Positions 61,538-64,000 of a DNA stretch of 64,000 bases are shown here, one piece after another; the first letter of the stretch is position 1; each line of letters starts with the position of its first letter. A program made the translations under genes and the position numbers. Source of the DNA: Dendrobium chrysotoxum (taxonomy: Eukaryota > Streptophyta > Magnoliopsida > Asparagales > Orchidaceae); contig CM034307.1 of NCBI GenBank assembly GCA_019925795.1, forward strand, positions 62,186,864 through 62,250,863, in the 5' to 3' direction. Below the pieces are notes generated by a model. That model did no database searches. It was not told the origin of the DNA and saw only the letters and a program-made list of their open reading frames with translations.

Positions 61538-63660
61538 TGTCAGAACCCGGTCTGATAAGCTCAAATTAACGAGTCGAGAAACAGACGGTCGTATGAAAAA
61601 TTTAAAACCTTCACTCCAATGTAACGTATCATAATAATCATCCAAGCAAAAGTAAGAAAGAGTCACTAACTCCCAACAATATTTTATTTCATCAATAAAC
61701 ACGTACATGTAAACTACTACAAAGAGTACATGTCGTTCTATCACATGACATCAAAAATAACAAAAAGAGAACTCGTCTCCTGACGTTTTCCTATGATGAT
61801 AGGTGAATGGCTGTCTGTCAGCCATCACGGTTTTGCGAGCTCTCCTGAAAAGCAGCCCATAATTAAGGTGAGCTAAAGCTCAATAGGTAACATGTTATTC
61901 TATTAATTTCAAAAAAATAAGGTAAAGAGACATATTATACATGCTGATTTCATGATACAGTGCAGTAATAAACTAAAGAAAGAAACAGTAAACGTGTTAT
62001 GTAGTAATAATTGATGTGCCTAAGTTTGTATGTCATCCTATATAACCGTTTTACTTTTCATATGTTTGTAATATTTTACATTTCACATTTTCATGTTTTC
62101 TGTTATACTTTATGCATATAACGTATTCATATCTTATACAACCGTAACAGAGTATCAAATTTGTACTAATCAGGTACACATTTAATTGGTCATTTCTTTT
62201 ATTTTTTGTCTGCTCTGAGGAGCCATATTTTTCTTTTACCATTTTCCTTTACCTTTTTCATTTATCATATTGATACTCCGTGCCAACATACACATGCAAT
62301 CATACTGTAACTATCGTAAGAGTGTGGCTAACATTCCATTCAAGCATATGTCCCTACCTAACATAGCATTTTCATGCATTTCTATATGTAGATATTTTAA
62401 AAGAAATAGATATACATTCTAAACTATCCATCACATGCTGCCAAAGTATATTGCATTTAAAGAAGGAACATGCTATTGCTAAACTGAATAACAATACTAA
62501 AGTATATGACACTTTTAAATAAAAATTTAGAGAAGAAGCAAATTCTGAAATTAAAAGAATTATATTTACCTACTTCAGATATAAGCAAATAAAATCTCGG
62601 ACGTGCACAAATCGCCATTTATCCTTTCAGCGTCTTTCCACTCCCACTTCTAACACCTAAAGGAATATAATTTCTATTAACCATAGTTCTTTTTCATTAA
62701 TTTAGCATTTTTAATATCATTATTTTTGGATTTTAAATAAACCCTAAATTTTTGAAATCCAAATAGATTTTGGTCTAATCTCATAATTTACCATTTTTAA
62801 CCCTTTACAGTTATCTAATTTAATTTAATTTAAAGTAACCTTAATCTTCGGTTTTGCCCTAAAACTCTAAATTTGAAAACTTAAATTCCATTATTTTCAT
62901 CACATATTCATGCTAAAACCTCCTATTTACCTAATTAACATTTAGGACATGATTATTTTCAAATTTCCTTTAACTAAAAATTAGGAAAAAATGTAACATT
63001 GTGAAAAATCTTAATTTTTACCCTTAAAGGGTTATTAGGAATAATATTTGTTAAGGTATTCTCAAAGAAATTGAATTTCAAAAAAAGCCCTATTTTTGAA
63101 AATCTCAAAAAACTTGGAAGAAAACAAAAATTAAGGTTTAGAACTCACCATTAAGTTTCCCTAAACATTCTCTTTTTAAAAATTTGGTTTTGGAACATAC
63201 CTTCTTCTTTCTTAAGACTTCCCCTTCGATTTCCCACAAAAATCGCCACCGAAAACCGCTTGCCGCCGCTCGCCCGAAGCCCTTGCCCGCCACCCTCTTG
63301 TCCTCCGCTCGGCTGAACAAAACTCATGCATGGAATGAAGGGACCAAAGGTTTCGGTCCCTTTTAGGCTATTTGGGCAGTGGGGAGCCCAATTACCCATG
63401 TGTCCTTGCCTTCTTAAAGGTTATTGAGAATAAGGATCGGCTATTTAGTAATTAGCCTCTAAACAAACTTTGTCAATTTTTAATTTCAAATCCATGCGAA
63501 ATTAACCCTAAGTCCTTTATACCAAATCAATCAAAATTTAATGTAGAATTTTATAAAATTTGTTTCGTCAAATTCTGAAAACTTCGAAAATTCGTCTATT
63601 TTCATCGTGGTGCATCACAACAGGTCGCAACGCTACGATTCAACATTTTCGGATTTTACA
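61538..63660 (-). mobile_element. Solo LTR, 2.1 kb, inside copia RNase H
   Basis: Begins TGTCAGAACCCGGTCTG and ends CGGATTTTACA. The flanks TATTT (61533-61537) and CATTT (63661-63665) match at 4 of 5 bases, and the copia codon series IDI-HF resumes exactly after it. It is the best preserved member of the LTR family at 26974-29627 and 40862-43648. The short frames at its GC-rich end (63138-63399) are not genes. Confidence 0.9.
63340..63362. other. Conserved hairpin in the solo LTR
   Basis: GGGACCAAAGGTTTCGGTCCC, a 10-bp-arm inverted repeat about 300 bp from the LTR end, as in the sister copies. Confidence 0.65.
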
Positions 63661-63819
63661 CATTTCATCATAGAGAAGGTGACTAGTGAGATTGTTAAAT
63701 TGAAATACATCCCTACCATGCAACAAACTGTAGACATTCTCATCAAAGCGCTACTTAGACCTAACTTTGAAGACTTAATTTGCAAGCTTGGATTATATGA
63801 TATATATTCTCCAACTTGA
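63661..63819 (+). pseudogene. Copia RNase H, last part
   Basis: Reads HFIIEKVTSEIVKLKYIPTM, QQTVDILIKALLRPNFEDLI and CKLGLYDIYSPT, then a stop. This is the standard C-terminal end (family: TKALxRxxFxxLxxKLGLxDI). Confidence 0.92.
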
Positions 63820-63826
63820 GTGGAAG
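63811..63826 (+). promoter_or_regulatory. Copia polypurine tract
   Basis: AACTTGAGTGGAAG directly before the 3' LTR start TGTTGAATATTTG. It has a T in place of one expected G. Confidence 0.8.
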
Positions 63827-64000
63827 TGTTGAATATTTGAAAGTCAAAGTTATGAAATTTATTATAGGAATAAATGAGAGATCAATTGTGATCTTCTCCT
63901 ATGATTTTGTTTCCTAATTTTTTGAAAAAAATTATTCTCCTATGATTCTATTTCCTAAATTTTAGGAAAAATTAAGCTAGTTAGTTATTTTCTTTATTAG
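63827..64000 (+). repeat. 3' LTR of the copia element, cut by the window end
   Basis: Begins TGTTGAATATTTGAAAGTC; 174 bp are visible, with TCTCCTATGATT repeated at about 63896 and 63935. Confidence 0.85.

Larger units (their letters stand above)
48982..64000 (+). mobile_element. Ty1/copia element with five nested insertions, running past the window end
   Basis: The 5' LTR (from 48982) and 3' LTR (from 63827) both begin TGTTGAATATTT-AAAGTCAAAG. Between them lie gag, protease, integrase, RT and RNase H in copia order. They are interrupted by insertions at 49915-54464, 54921-55548, 55867-56915, 58165-59995 and 61538-63660. Subtracting these leaves about 4.8 kb up to the window edge, the normal copia size. 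Many stops show that it is inactive. It lies in the host gene's intron after exon h, on the same strand. Confidence 0.9.

Overview
The window is nuclear DNA from a flowering plant, most probably a eudicot with a large, retrotransposon-rich genome. The evidence is plant-type Ty1/copia and Ty3/gypsy elements with initiator-Met tRNA primer sites, RTE-type LINEs ending in an ACA/TGT-type tail, a hAT-like MITE, and one conserved plant gene with GT-AG introns. I cannot name the species.

One host gene is recognisable, on the + strand. It encodes a member of the CPSF-A/DDB1/SF3B3 (MMS1-type beta-propeller) family and resembles Arabidopsis At3g11960. Eight exons are visible: 8456-8539, 19144-19228, 19324-19487, 19613-21539, 44719-45029, 45556-45874, 46093-46248 and 46367 to about 46490. 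They join in one open frame of about 1,056 codons. The first and last coding exons lie outside, so the gene is longer than 55 kb. Visible or minimum introns are >8.4, 10.6, 23.2 and >17.5 kb. The rest of the window is these introns and the mobile DNA in them.

Layout. 1-8455: upstream intron with a decayed copia RT fragment, an LTR fragment, a TIR element, a LINE stub and a deleted LTR element. 8540-19143: a solo LTR (8865-12561) with a second solo LTR inside it (9461-11356), then a three-LTR element with two 75-bp internal domains (13873-18567), itself carrying a solo LTR (15790-16701). 21540-44718: a solo LTR (21711-22866), a LINE (23001-23843), an antisense copia remnant (24223-26973), a rearranged LTR (26974-29627) carrying a LINE, and a TIR element (31422-44115). 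The TIR element is split by an antisense Ty3/gypsy Tekay/Del-like element (31982-40844, with a LINE in its RT) and by a solo LTR (40862-43648). 46491-64000: a repeat-rich unit with a GTAC-palindrome array (about 46590-48190), then a copia element from 48982 to beyond the window end. That copia has been hit by a gag-only gypsy (itself hit by a 2-kb LTR), a MITE, a 1-kb insertion and two solo LTRs.

No transposable element here has an intact coding capacity. Many insertion ends were fixed at base resolution from 5-bp target-site duplications (TSDs), or from TSDs of 14-19 bp for LINEs. There are no rRNA, tRNA, CRISPR or bacterial-type features.
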